From Janthinobacterium sp. 64 (GTDB taxonomy: Bacteria; Pseudomonadota; Gammaproteobacteria; Burkholderiales; Burkholderiaceae_D), in the NCBI RefSeq assembly GCF_002813325.1, contig NZ_PHUG01000001.1, positions 186,001 through 250,000 of the forward strand: a stretch of DNA of 64,000 nt, read 5' to 3'. A program made the translations under genes and the position numbers. Of the stretch, positions 50,962-59,636 are shown in pieces (the first letter of the stretch is position 1; every line of letters starts with the position of its first letter). The notes under the pieces were generated by a model. That model did no database searches and was not told where the DNA came from. It saw only the letters and a program-made list of their open reading frames with translations.

Positions 50962-51942
50962 CTAGCGGATCGGCAGGGCCACGGGGCGGATGGGCGCCGC
51001 GTCGCCGCCACGGAATTTCAAGGAGGCGCCGATGAAGGCAAACTGGTACACCTTGTCGCGCGACAAACCTTCCAGGTCAACCAGTTCCAGGATGGGCGTG
51101 CCCTGCTGCGCCAGCAGATAGGTGTGCACGGGCAGGTAATTGTTCGCCACTTCGGACGGAAACGCCTCGAAACTGAGGTTGTCCGCGCCCACCACCATGG
51201 CGCCGCCATCTTCCACGAGGAATTTCGCCGCATCGAGCGACAGGCCGGGCGGATTCGCCATATAGGCTTGCGCCTGCTCATAGTGCTGCATGCGGCCCGT
51301 GCGTATCAGCACCACGTCGCCCTGTTCCAGCGTGATCTTCTGCTGCGCCAGCGCCGCGCGCAAGTCTTGCCGCGTGACCCGGTAATTGTCGGGCAGCTGC
51401 TGGAGACCCTTGGCCACGGCCACGTCGATCAGCACGCCGCGCGCCACGATCGGCGGCAGCTTTTCCGCGCCCGTCACGCTCCAGCCCCGGTCGCCCAGAT
51501 GTTGCTCTTCCGTAAAGCCGTTCCAGATCTTGCCGTTCAGGCCGAAGTGGTTGAGCGCGTCGATATGCGTGCCCATGTGCGCATACATGGACACGGCCGA
51601 GCCCGTGTAACTGACGTGGCGGTTCATCTGTTCGCCCACGTGCATGGAATCGGCCACCACGTTGCCCTTCGGCGTGTGCGTCATCCACATCTGGTAGGGT
51701 GGATCGCCGGCCGCTTGCCAGCTGGGCATGCCGATATAGAAATCGACGGCCAGGTCATAGCTCTTGCCGCCGTCGATACGGGCCAGGATGGCGGCGCGCG
51801 AGGCCGCCGTCATCAGGTTCAGGCGGCCGATCTCGTCTTTCGGGCCCCAGGGGCTGATGCCCACTTCGGGCAGGGCGGCCTGCACTGTCCCTCCGAGCAG
51901 GGCCAGCAGCAGGGCAGTCAGGGCGGCGGATGGTTTGAACAT
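50962..51942 (-). CDS. Exported cyclase-family (kynurenine-formamidase-like) protein
   Basis: A 326-residue protein of the putative cyclase family (metal-dependent, KynB-like). A signal peptide is seen (MFKPSAALTALLLALLGGTV, cut after VQA). The HxGTHxD metal motif is AHMGTHIDALNHFG near residues 115-128. GDVVLIRTGR near 202 is another family block. Metal-dependent hydrolysis of an amide or lactone is plausible; the substrate is unknown. AAGGAG is at a good distance from ATG 51942; the long upstream reading overlaps the LysR gene and is a shadow. Divergent from a LysR gene, which probably regulates it. Confidence 0.82.
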   Translation of the reverse strand: MFKPSAALTALLLALLGGTVQAALPEVGISPWGPKDEIGRLNLMTAASRAAILARIDGGKSYDLAVDFYIGMPSWQAAGDPPYQMWMTHTPKGNVVADSMHVGEQMNRHVSYTGSAVSMYAHMGTHIDALNHFGLNGKIWNGFTEEQHLGDRGWSVTGAEKLPPIVARGVLIDVAVAKGLQQLPDNYRVTRQDLRAALAQQKITLEQGDVVLIRTGRMQHYEQAQAYMANPPGLSLDAAKFLVEDGGAMVVGADNLSFEAFPSEVANNYLPVHTYLLAQQGTPILELVDLEGLSRDKVYQFAFIGASLKFRGGDAAPIRPVALPIR

Positions 51943-51978
51943 GGGGTGCTCCTTGCTTGACATGAATGAAGAAGCCGT

Positions 51979-52005
51979 CATCATATTGTTTTCAGATTCA
52001 ATGAT
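51979..52005. promoter_or_regulatory. Candidate LysR-type site in the divergent cyclase-lysR gap
   Basis: The 105-bp gap between the divergent genes is AT-rich. It contains ATTG (51985-51988), ten bases, and CAAT (51999-52002), flanked by a matching ATCAT/ATGAT pair. Such dyads with a T-N11-A core are typical LysR-type targets. The call is tentative. Confidence 0.4.
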
Positions 52006-52047
52006 AATCAGCGATAAAATAATAAGATATTCAACTGGAAGGAAAGA

Positions 52048-52941
52048 ATGATGGATGTCCTGGCGCACATGCGCGTGTTTCGCAAGGTGGTCGAGCGCGA
52101 CAGCTTCAGCAAGGCAGCGCTGGACTTGAACCAGTCGGCGGCGGCCATCAGCAAGCAGGTGCGCCAGCTGGAGGCGCATCTGGGCACCGTGCTGCTGGTG
52201 CGCACGACGCGGCGCATGAGCTTGTCTGACGGCGGGCGTGCCTACTATCTTGAATGCTGCCGCCTGCTCGATGAAATCGACGCGCTGGAACTGGCCACGC
52301 GCGGCTGCGCCGGCAAGGTGGCGGGGCGGCTGCGCGTGAATGCGCCGCTGTCGTTTGGCCTGAAAGTGCTGTCGCCCCTGCTGCCGGTCTTCATGGCCCG
52401 CCATCCGGAAGTCAGCATCGAGATGACCCTGGACGACCGCCTGCGCGACGTGGTGGGCGAGGGCTATGACGTGTCCCTGCGCATCCGCGCCACGCTGGCC
52501 GATTCGACCCTGGTGGCGCGCCGCCTGGGCGACGTCGAGCAGATGATCTGCGCATCGCCCGCCTACCTGGCGCGGCGCGGCACGCCCGGCCAGGCGCAGG
52601 ATCTGCACGGCCACGACTGCCTGGCATACCGGCTGGCCGACAGTCCCGGCGTCTGGCAGCTGGCCGGCCCGGAAGGGGCGAGCAGCATCGTGCTACCCGT
52701 GCGCTTTTCCGCCGACAGCAGCCTGCTGCTGGCTGACATGCTGGTGGCGGGCATCGGCGTGGGCGCGCTGCCGTCGTTCGTCGCCGCGCCGCTGCTGGCC
52801 AGCGGCGCCCTGGTGCGCGTGCTGCCGTTGCATGGCATGGCCAGGCGCGGCGTGTATGCCTTGACGCCCGATGGACGCCACGTGCAGGAAAAGGTGCGCG
52901 CCTTCTGCGACTTCCTGGCCGGGGCGCTGCGGGAAGCTTGA
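52048..52941 (+). CDS. LysR-family transcriptional regulator
   Basis: A 297-residue regulator. N-terminal winged HTH near residues 1-60 (FSKAALDLNQSAAAISKQVR), effector domain thereafter (SFGLKVLSPLLPVFMARHPE, SLRIRATLADSTLVARRLG). The sequence belongs to the common group with MDVLAHMRVFRKVVERDSFS start. ATG 52048 and ATG 52051 are both possible; GGAAGGAAAG is close upstream. It probably controls the divergent cyclase-family gene. The inducer is unknown. Confidence 0.9.
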   Translation: MMDVLAHMRVFRKVVERDSFSKAALDLNQSAAAISKQVRQLEAHLGTVLLVRTTRRMSLSDGGRAYYLECCRLLDEIDALELATRGCAGKVAGRLRVNAPLSFGLKVLSPLLPVFMARHPEVSIEMTLDDRLRDVVGEGYDVSLRIRATLADSTLVARRLGDVEQMICASPAYLARRGTPGQAQDLHGHDCLAYRLADSPGVWQLAGPEGASSIVLPVRFSADSSLLLADMLVAGIGVGALPSFVAAPLLASGALVRVLPLHGMARRGVYALTPDGRHVQEKVRAFCDFLAGALREA

Positions 52942-53083
52942 ACAGCCGGTGTTTTCCAGGGCAACCATCGGACGCGCTTTTTTTCATATCCGGATGCGTC
53001 GGGCAGGGGCTTTGATAGTATCCTCGTACTTGCTGGGCGGTGCGGCGCCGCACATTCGAGGAAACCGGAATAAGCGATCGACA

Positions 53084-56000
53084 ATGCACACTTTGAGCAA
53101 GGGCGGGGCGGGATCAGGCATCAGAATCTGGGCAGGCGGCCTGCTGCTGGCCCTGGCGGTGGGCGGTGCCTTGTATGCGGGCGCGGTGCGCACGGTCAAT
53201 GACGACGCCGAACAGCGTTTCGACAACCTCACGCACGCTGCCCAGCATAGCCTGGCCACGCGCGTAAAAAGCTATTCCGACCTGCTGCGCGGCCTCGAAG
53301 CGCTGTTTCGCACCAGCGAGCACCTGACGCGCCGCCAGTTCCACGATTACGTAGCCGGCCTCGATATCGCGCGCCAGTTCCCCGCCATCGAATCGGTCAA
53401 CTACGCGGTGGCCGTCCCGTCGGCGCAGCGCGCCGCCTTCATCGAGGCCGTGCGCAAAGACACCAGCCTGGCGCCGCGGGGCTATCCCGCTTTCAGCATC
53501 CGCCCGCCCGGCGAGCGGCCCGAATACACGGTGCTCACTTATCTGGAGCCCGATTCGCTGCTGGCCGAACGCGTGGGCGTCGATATCGGCGCCAACCCGC
53601 TGGTGGCGCAAGCCCTGGCGCAGGCGCGCGACAGCGGCGAAGTCAGCGCCTCGGGGCAGGTGATCATGATCAAGGGACCGCCCGCGCATGTGGGCCTGGG
53701 CATGCGCCTGCCCGTGTACCGCAATGGCATGCCGCAAGGCAGCGTGGCCGAGCGCCGCGCCGCCTACCAGGGGTCCGTGGGCATAGGCTTTGGCGTGGCG
53801 CAGCTGGTGCACAGCGCGCTCGAACGCAGCGTCCTGGAACCGCTGCGCCTGACTCTGTACGGCGCGGCCGACCCGCTGCCGGCCCAAGGCGTGCTGCGCA
53901 TCGCGCCGCAGGACCGGCTGCTGTTCAACGATGACGCCGACCTGGCGGCGGCGCCGCCGCAACCGGGCAGCGATGCGGGCTATTTCGACCAGGTGCTGCC
54001 GGTGGCGTATCAGGGGGGCGTATGGAAAGCCCATTTCCGCGTGCGCAAGGCGGACCTGTACAGCCCCTTTGACCGCTATTTCCCGTGGCTGGCGCTGGCC
54101 GTCGGCGTGGCCGGCACCCTGCTCATTTATGGCTACATCTTTACCCTGTACCGTTCGCGCCGCAACGCGGTGGCGCAGCGCGCCCTGCTCGATACGGTGC
54201 TCGACAGCGTCGATGCCTACGTCTACATGAAGGATGCCGACCTGCGCTACCGCTACGTGAATGCGCGCACGGCGAAGATACTGGGCCGCTCGGCGGAGCA
54301 GCTGATCGGCCGCCAGGATGGCGAGTTGATGCTCGGCGATGCGGCCGCCGCCGCGCAGCTGACCGAACGCCAGGTGTTCGACAGCGGCGCCAAGTTCGTC
54401 GGCGAAGAGCGCTTCGTCGATGCGCAAGGGCAGGTGCATCACCTGTGGAGCGTGAAGGTGCCGCTGGGCTTGCCCGGTCCCGTCACGGGCCTGATCGGCC
54501 TGTCCACCGACGTGACGGAACTGCACCGCCTGAAGGAGCAGGCCGACGCGGCCAGCCAGGCCAAGAGCGACTTCCTGTCGAACATGAGCCATGAAATCCG
54601 CACGCCGATGAACAGCATCATCGGCATGGCGCACCTGGCGCTGAAATCGGTGGCCGATGCGCGCCAGCGCGATTATCTGCAAAAAATCTTCCATTCGGGT
54701 CAGCATTTGCTGGGCCTGATCAACGACATCCTCGATTTTTCCAAGATCGAAGCGGGCAAGCTGGAGCTGGAAGTGCTGGACTTCCGTCTCGACACCCTGC
54801 TGGCGAATATCGCCAGCCAGCTCGGCGATGCGGCCGTCGTCAAGGGCCTGGCGCTGCAATTCGATATCGCGCCCGAGCTGCCGCAGCGCTGGCGCGGCGA
54901 TCCGCTGCGCCTGGAGCAGGTCTTGCTGAACCTGACCAGCAACGCCATCAAGTTTTCCGACAATGGCAGCATCTACGTGCGCGTGCGCCAGTCGGAGGAA
55001 CGCGGCAGCCACGCCATGCTGCGCTTCGAGGTGCAGGACCGGGGCATCGGCATGAAGCAGGAAGAGGTGGCGCAGCTGTTCCGCTCCTTCCACCAGGCCG
55101 ACCCCTCGACCACGCGCAAGTATGGCGGCAGCGGCCTGGGGCTGGTGATCAGCAAGCAGCTCGTTGAACTCATGGGCGGCAAGGTGGGCGTGTACAGCCA
55201 GCCGGGCCAGGGCAGCACCTTCTGGTTCACGGCGCGCCTGGAGAAAAGCGCGCAAGCGGGCGATGAGCGCATCGCCGAAGTCGAGCCCGAAGTCATGGGC
55301 GTGATCCGTGGCGCCTCCATCCTGCTGGTGGAAGATAACGTCTTCAGCCAGCAGGTGGGCTGCGAATTGCTGGAAGACGCCGGCGCCACCGTCTGCATCG
55401 CCAGCAATGGCCGCGAAGCGCTGGAATTGCTGTCCCACCAGCGCTACGACTGCGTGCTGATGGACGTGCAGATGCCGGAGATGGACGGCTTCGAAGCGAC
55501 GCGCCGCATCCGCGCCGACCCCAGACTGAGCGGCCTGCTGGTGATCGCCATGACGGCCAATGCGGGCAGCGAAGACCGCGCCCGCTGCCTGGCGGCCGGC
55601 ATGGATGAATTCGTGACCAAGCCGATCGCCCCCAATCTGCTGTTTCACCTGCTGGCGAAATGGTTTCGCCTGCGCGGCGGCATCGGCGGCATCGGCAGCC
55701 TTGGCCATGCGCGCGTGGGCGACAGGCTGGCGGTGCTGCCGAAAGCGCCGCCATCGGCCGCCGCGCCGGAGTTGCGTAGCACGGACATCCTCGACCTGGC
55801 CACCCTGGCGCTCACGTTCAGCAATGACGCCGCGAAGATGCGCAAGTACACCCAGCTGTTTCTCGACACGGCGCGCGACGGCATCGCCGAAATGGAGCAG
55901 GCCATGGCGCTGGAAGACCTGGGGCGCCTGGCCGACCTGGGACACCGCAGCAAATCGTCGGCGCTGGCCGTGGGTGCGCATGCCTTCGCCAGCCTGTGCA

Positions 56001-56131
56001 TGTCGCTCGAAGGATTGCGCCTGGGCGGCGACCTGCAGCAGGCGCGCGCTTTGCTGACGGCCCTGAGGCCGGCGCTGGCGCAGGTGGCGGAACAAATTTC
56101 CATGGAATTTGCCGTCAGCGACGCCCCCTGA
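53084..56131 (+). CDS. Hybrid sensor histidine kinase (CHASE-PAS-HisKA-HATPase-REC-Hpt)
   Basis: A 1,015-residue inner-membrane sensor with a full phosphorelay. Transmembrane helix near residues 11-29; periplasmic CHASE domain to about 225 (RVKSYSDLLRGLEALFRTSE); second helix near 333-356; PAS domain near 367-480 (YVYMKDADLRYRYVNARTAK); HisKA with phospho-His in FLSNMSHEIRTPMNSIIGMA near 502; HATPase (LLNLTSNAIKFSDN, KYGGSGLGLVISKQL) near 615-735; receiver with phospho-Asp in VLMDVQMPEMDG near 793; Hpt near 903-1000 with LGHRSKSSALAVGA near 951-964, a little different from the usual H-x-x-K-G. No response regulator gene adjoins, so its partner is elsewhere. CHASE domains often sense small molecules; the ligand here is unknown. 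ATG 53084 begins at the first transmembrane helix; the longer frame overlaps the LysR gene. Confidence 0.92.
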   Translation: MHTLSKGGAGSGIRIWAGGLLLALAVGGALYAGAVRTVNDDAEQRFDNLTHAAQHSLATRVKSYSDLLRGLEALFRTSEHLTRRQFHDYVAGLDIARQFPAIESVNYAVAVPSAQRAAFIEAVRKDTSLAPRGYPAFSIRPPGERPEYTVLTYLEPDSLLAERVGVDIGANPLVAQALAQARDSGEVSASGQVIMIKGPPAHVGLGMRLPVYRNGMPQGSVAERRAAYQGSVGIGFGVAQLVHSALERSVLEPLRLTLYGAADPLPAQGVLRIAPQDRLLFNDDADLAAAPPQPGSDAGYFDQVLPVAYQGGVWKAHFRVRKADLYSPFDRYFPWLALAVGVAGTLLIYGYIFTLYRSRRNAVAQRALLDTVLDSVDAYVYMKDADLRYRYVNARTAKILGRSAEQLIGRQDGELMLGDAAAAAQLTERQVFDSGAKFVGEERFVDAQGQVHHLWSVKVPLGLPGPVTGLIGLSTDVTELHRLKEQADAASQAKSDFLSNMSHEIRTPMNSIIGMAHLALKSVADARQRDYLQKIFHSGQHLLGLINDILDFSKIEAGKLELEVLDFRLDTLLANIASQLGDAAVVKGLALQFDIAPELPQRWRGDPLRLEQVLLNLTSNAIKFSDNGSIYVRVRQSEERGSHAMLRFEVQDRGIGMKQEEVAQLFRSFHQADPSTTRKYGGSGLGLVISKQLVELMGGKVGVYSQPGQGSTFWFTARLEKSAQAGDERIAEVEPEVMGVIRGASILLVEDNVFSQQVGCELLEDAGATVCIASNGREALELLSHQRYDCVLMDVQMPEMDGFEATRRIRADPRLSGLLVIAMTANAGSEDRARCLAAGMDEFVTKPIAPNLLFHLLAKWFRLRGGIGGIGSLGHARVGDRLAVLPKAPPSAAAPELRSTDILDLATLALTFSNDAAKMRKYTQLFLDTARDGIAEMEQAMALEDLGRLADLGHRSKSSALAVGAHAFASLCMSLEGLRLGGDLQQARALLTALRPALAQVAEQISMEFAVSDAP

Positions 56132-56216
56132 CGCAGGCAGCGGCGATAATACGCGTTTATACGTGTATCGCATCCCCGGCCAAAGGGCAGGGGATGCGGC
56201 AACCCATCGGATCAGC

Positions 56217-59200
56217 ATGCATACTCCCGTCACGCCCGGCCTTCTCATCCTGCATGGCAACCAGCTGGAACAGCTGCGCGCCGCCGTCTTCCAGTGGCTG
56301 CGCCAGCATCCGCTGGCGCCGCTGGAAACGGATATCTTTCTGGTGCAGTCGAACGGCGTGGCCGAATGGCTGAAGATCGCTTTGGCCGAGGAGATGGGGG
56401 TCTGCGCCGCCACGCGCATCGCCCTGCCGGCGCGCCTGCTGTGGGAAAGCTACCGCGGCATGCTGGGGCGCGACAGAGTCCCGCGCGTGTCGCCGTTCGA
56501 TAAATCGCCGCTGACGTGGCGCTTGATGCGTCTGTTGCCGTCACTGCTGGCCGACCCGGTGTTTGCACCGCTGCGCTACTTCCTGGCCGATGGCGATTGC
56601 GAACGCCGGCTGCAGCTGGCCGAGCGCCTGGCCGATTTGTTCGACCAGTACCAGGTCTACCGCGCCGACTGGCTGGCCGACTGGGCGGCGGGGCGCGACC
56701 AGTTGCGCACGGCACGTGGCGAAGCCATCGTGTTGAAGGACGACCAGCGCTGGCAGGCGCAGTTGTGGCGCGCCGTGGCGGCCGACGTCGAGGCCTTCGA
56801 GCGCGACACGGGCCGCGCCGATATCCACGACGCCTTCCTGGCGGCGATCGCCGCCGGCGATGCGCCTGCCGGCAAGCTGCCGCGCCGGGTGGTGCTGTTC
56901 GGCGTGTCGGCCCTGCCATACCAGACCTTGCAGGCGCTGGCCGCACTGGCGCGCCACACGCAGGTGGTGCTGGCCGTGCCGAATCCATGCCAGTTCTACT
57001 GGGGCGACATCATCGACGGGCGCGACTTGCTGCGCGCGCAAAACAAGCGCCAGCGCCAGCGCAACGGCACCGACCTGGCCGGGATTCCGCTGGAAGAACT
57101 GCATGCGCACAGCCATCCGCTGCTGGCCAGCTGGGGCAGGCAAGGACGCGACTTCATCCGCATGCTCGACGAATTCGACGAACACGCGCAAGCGGAAGGG
57201 CGCGACGACAGCCTGCGCATCGACCTGTTTGGCGAAGAAACGGGCGGGACCCTGCTGCAGCAGGTGCAGGTGGCCATCCGCGAACTGCGTCCGCTGGCCG
57301 AACACGCACAAACGCCGCCCGAGGCCGGCGACCGCTCGATCGAATTTCACGTGGCGCACAGCGTGCAGCGCGAAGTGGAAGTGCTGCACGACCAGCTGCT
57401 GGCCATGTTCGCGCACAGCGCCGAGACGGGTTTGCGTCCGCGCGACGTGGTGGTGATGGTGCCCGACATCGACACGTTTACGGCCGCCATCCACGCCGTC
57501 TTCGGCCAGTACCGGCGCCACGACGAACGCTTCATTCCGTTCGAGATCGGCGACGTGAAGGACCGCAGCGTCAACCCGCTGCTCGTCGCGCTCGAGTGGC
57601 TGCTGCAGCTGCCGCAGCAGCGCTGCCGCCAGAGCGAAGTGCGCGACCTGCTCGACGTGCCCGCGCTGGCTGCCCGCTTTGGCCTGCAGCCGGACGACCT
57701 GGCTACCCTGGGCGCGTGGATCGAAGGGGCCGGCGTGCGCTGGGGCCTGGACCAGCAACACCGCGCCGGTCTGGGACTGGGCGCGGCCGGCGAACAGAAT
57801 GCGTGGATCTTCGGCGTGCGGCGCATGCTGCTCGGCTATGCCAGCGGCGGTGGCGCCAGCTTTGGCGGCATCGAGCCGTATGCGGAAGTGGGCGGCCTCG
57901 ATGCGGCGCTGGCGGGCTCGCTGGCGCAGCTGGTCGAGGCGCTGCTGCACTGGCGCAGCGTGCTGGCCAACGCGCACACGCCAGCCGAATGGGGCGCGCA
58001 GGCGCGCGCGCTGCTGGCCGCCTTCTTTGATGCCGATGACGAAGGCGACCGCCTGACCCTGGCGCAGCTGGAAGGCGCCTTGCAGGGCTGGCTGGAAACC
58101 TGCGAACACGCGGGTTTTGTCGAGCAGGTGCCGCTGTCCGTGCTGCGCGTGGCGTGGCTGGGCGCGCTCGACGAGCCGACCCTGAACCATCAATTCGTCT
58201 CCGGCGGCGTCACCTTCTGCACCTTGATGCCGATGCGCGCCGTGCCGTTCCGCGTCGTGTGCCTGCTGGGCATGAACGATGGCGACTTCCCGCGCCGCGC
58301 GCAAAAGGCCGATTTCGACTTGCTGGCATTGCCCGGCATGGCGCGCCCGGGCGACCGCTCGCGCCGCGACGACGACCGCTACCTGATGCTCGAAGCCTTG
58401 CTGGCCGCGCGCGACAAACTGTACGTGAGCTGGGTGGGGCGCAATGTGCGCGACAATTCCGAGCAGCCGCCGTCCGTGCTCGTGTCGCAGCTGCGCGATT
58501 ACCTGGCCGCAGGCTGGTCGCTGGACCGCCACCTGGCGTCCTTGACGACCGAGCACGCGCTGCAGCCGTTCAGCCGCCGCTATTTCGAGGCCGACGGTTT
58601 GCTGACCTATGCGCGCGAATGGCGCGTAGTCCATACCGATGCCGATGCGCAGGCCGCCGTGCTGCCGCTGGGCCCTTACGAGCTCGATCCCGGCACGCGT
58701 CTGAAGCTGGGCGAGCTGGCCAGCTTTTTGCGCCAGCCCGTCAAATACTTTTTCCGCTGCCGCCTGAGCGTGTATTTTGCCGATGCGGCCATGCTGGGCG
58801 AGGATGAAGAGCCGTTCGGCCTGAATGCGCTCGAACGCTATCTGCTGGAAGACACCATGCTCGACGACGGCGGCGCCGTGGAAGCCTTGGACGACGTGCG
58901 CGCCAGCCTGCAAGCGCGCGCGGAAAAGCTGGCGCGCGAAGGCGTGCTGCCCATCGGCCTGATCGGCCGGCAAGTACAGGCGCAGCTGGTCGAGGCGCTG
59001 GTGCCCGTGCGCAGCGCGTGGTTGTCGCTGCGCGCCTCGTTCCCGTACACGGCCGACAAGCGCGCCATCAACTTGCCGTTCGGCGAGCTGCAGATCGACG
59101 ACTGGCTCGACAAATTGTGCAGCAACGGGACGGACACGGCCTGGCTGATGCAGATTTCCTCGAAGGTGACGGACAAGGGCGGCCTGGCGCGCGGCGACAA

Positions 59201-59636
59201 GCTGATGCTGATGTGGCTGCGCCAGCTGGCCGCCGCCGCCCTCGGCTTTCCCGTCACCGGCTACCTGGTGGCGCGCGACGCCATCGTCAGCATGGCGCCG
59301 CTCGATCCGGCCACGTCGCGCGAGGCGCTGGCCACCTTGCTGGCGCTGTGGCGCGAAGGCATGAACCATCCGCTGCCGACGGCGTGCAAGACGGGCCTGG
59401 CGCTGGTGCAGCAGGGCGACCCGCGCGCCGTCTACGATGGCGGTTTTGAACTGTCCGGCGAGCGCGAAGAGCTGTGCCTGGCGCGCCTGTGGCCCGAGTT
59501 TTCCGCGCTGGCCGCGGAGGAAGCGTGGGAAGACTGCACGCGCGAGCTGTATGGCCCGCTGGCCGACTGGCTGCAGCAGCACATTACGATAGACCCGATC
59601 AGCGCGCCCGATGATGGCGCGGGAGAAGAACAATGA
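56217..59636 (+). CDS. recC: Exodeoxyribonuclease V gamma chain
   Basis: A 1,139-residue subunit of RecBCD, which processes double-strand breaks and recognises Chi. Family blocks: LLILHGNQLEQLRAAVFQWL near residues 9-28, VQSNGVAEWLKIALAEEMGV near 43-62, YFLADGDCERRLQLAERLAD near 121-140 and VTFCTLMPMRAVPFRVVCLL near 663-682. The protein is close to E. coli RecC in length (1,122). ATG 56217 starts the HTPVTPGLLILHGN segment; the long reading from 56109 is not needed. It overlaps recB by ATGA. Confidence 0.93.
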   Translation: MHTPVTPGLLILHGNQLEQLRAAVFQWLRQHPLAPLETDIFLVQSNGVAEWLKIALAEEMGVCAATRIALPARLLWESYRGMLGRDRVPRVSPFDKSPLTWRLMRLLPSLLADPVFAPLRYFLADGDCERRLQLAERLADLFDQYQVYRADWLADWAAGRDQLRTARGEAIVLKDDQRWQAQLWRAVAADVEAFERDTGRADIHDAFLAAIAAGDAPAGKLPRRVVLFGVSALPYQTLQALAALARHTQVVLAVPNPCQFYWGDIIDGRDLLRAQNKRQRQRNGTDLAGIPLEELHAHSHPLLASWGRQGRDFIRMLDEFDEHAQAEGRDDSLRIDLFGEETGGTLLQQVQVAIRELRPLAEHAQTPPEAGDRSIEFHVAHSVQREVEVLHDQLLAMFAHSAETGLRPRDVVVMVPDIDTFTAAIHAVFGQYRRHDERFIPFEIGDVKDRSVNPLLVALEWLLQLPQQRCRQSEVRDLLDVPALAARFGLQPDDLATLGAWIEGAGVRWGLDQQHRAGLGLGAAGEQNAWIFGVRRMLLGYASGGGASFGGIEPYAEVGGLDAALAGSLAQLVEALLHWRSVLANAHTPAEWGAQARALLAAFFDADDEGDRLTLAQLEGALQGWLETCEHAGFVEQVPLSVLRVAWLGALDEPTLNHQFVSGGVTFCTLMPMRAVPFRVVCLLGMNDGDFPRRAQKADFDLLALPGMARPGDRSRRDDDRYLMLEALLAARDKLYVSWVGRNVRDNSEQPPSVLVSQLRDYLAAGWSLDRHLASLTTEHALQPFSRRYFEADGLLTYAREWRVVHTDADAQAAVLPLGPYELDPGTRLKLGELASFLRQPVKYFFRCRLSVYFADAAMLGEDEEPFGLNALERYLLEDTMLDDGGAVEALDDVRASLQARAEKLAREGVLPIGLIGRQVQAQLVEALVPVRSAWLSLRASFPYTADKRAINLPFGELQIDDWLDKLCSNGTDTAWLMQISSKVTDKGGLARGDKLMLMWLRQLAAAALGFPVTGYLVARDAIVSMAPLDPATSREALATLLALWREGMNHPLPTACKTGLALVQQGDPRAVYDGGFELSGEREELCLARLWPEFSALAAEEAWEDCTRELYGPLADWLQQHITIDPISAPDDGAGEEQ

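Noticed and set aside
50962..52614. Extension of the cyclase gene to 550 codons
   Set aside because: The extra part is antisense to the LysR gene. The signal peptide and ribosome site at 51942 give the true start.
53114..56419. 1,101-codon frame on the minus strand
   Set aside because: It mirrors the hybrid histidine kinase. Length alone is no evidence at this GC content, and no domain is recognisable.
56541..59633. 1,030-codon frame on the minus strand
   Set aside because: Antisense to recC, with no recognisable domain.
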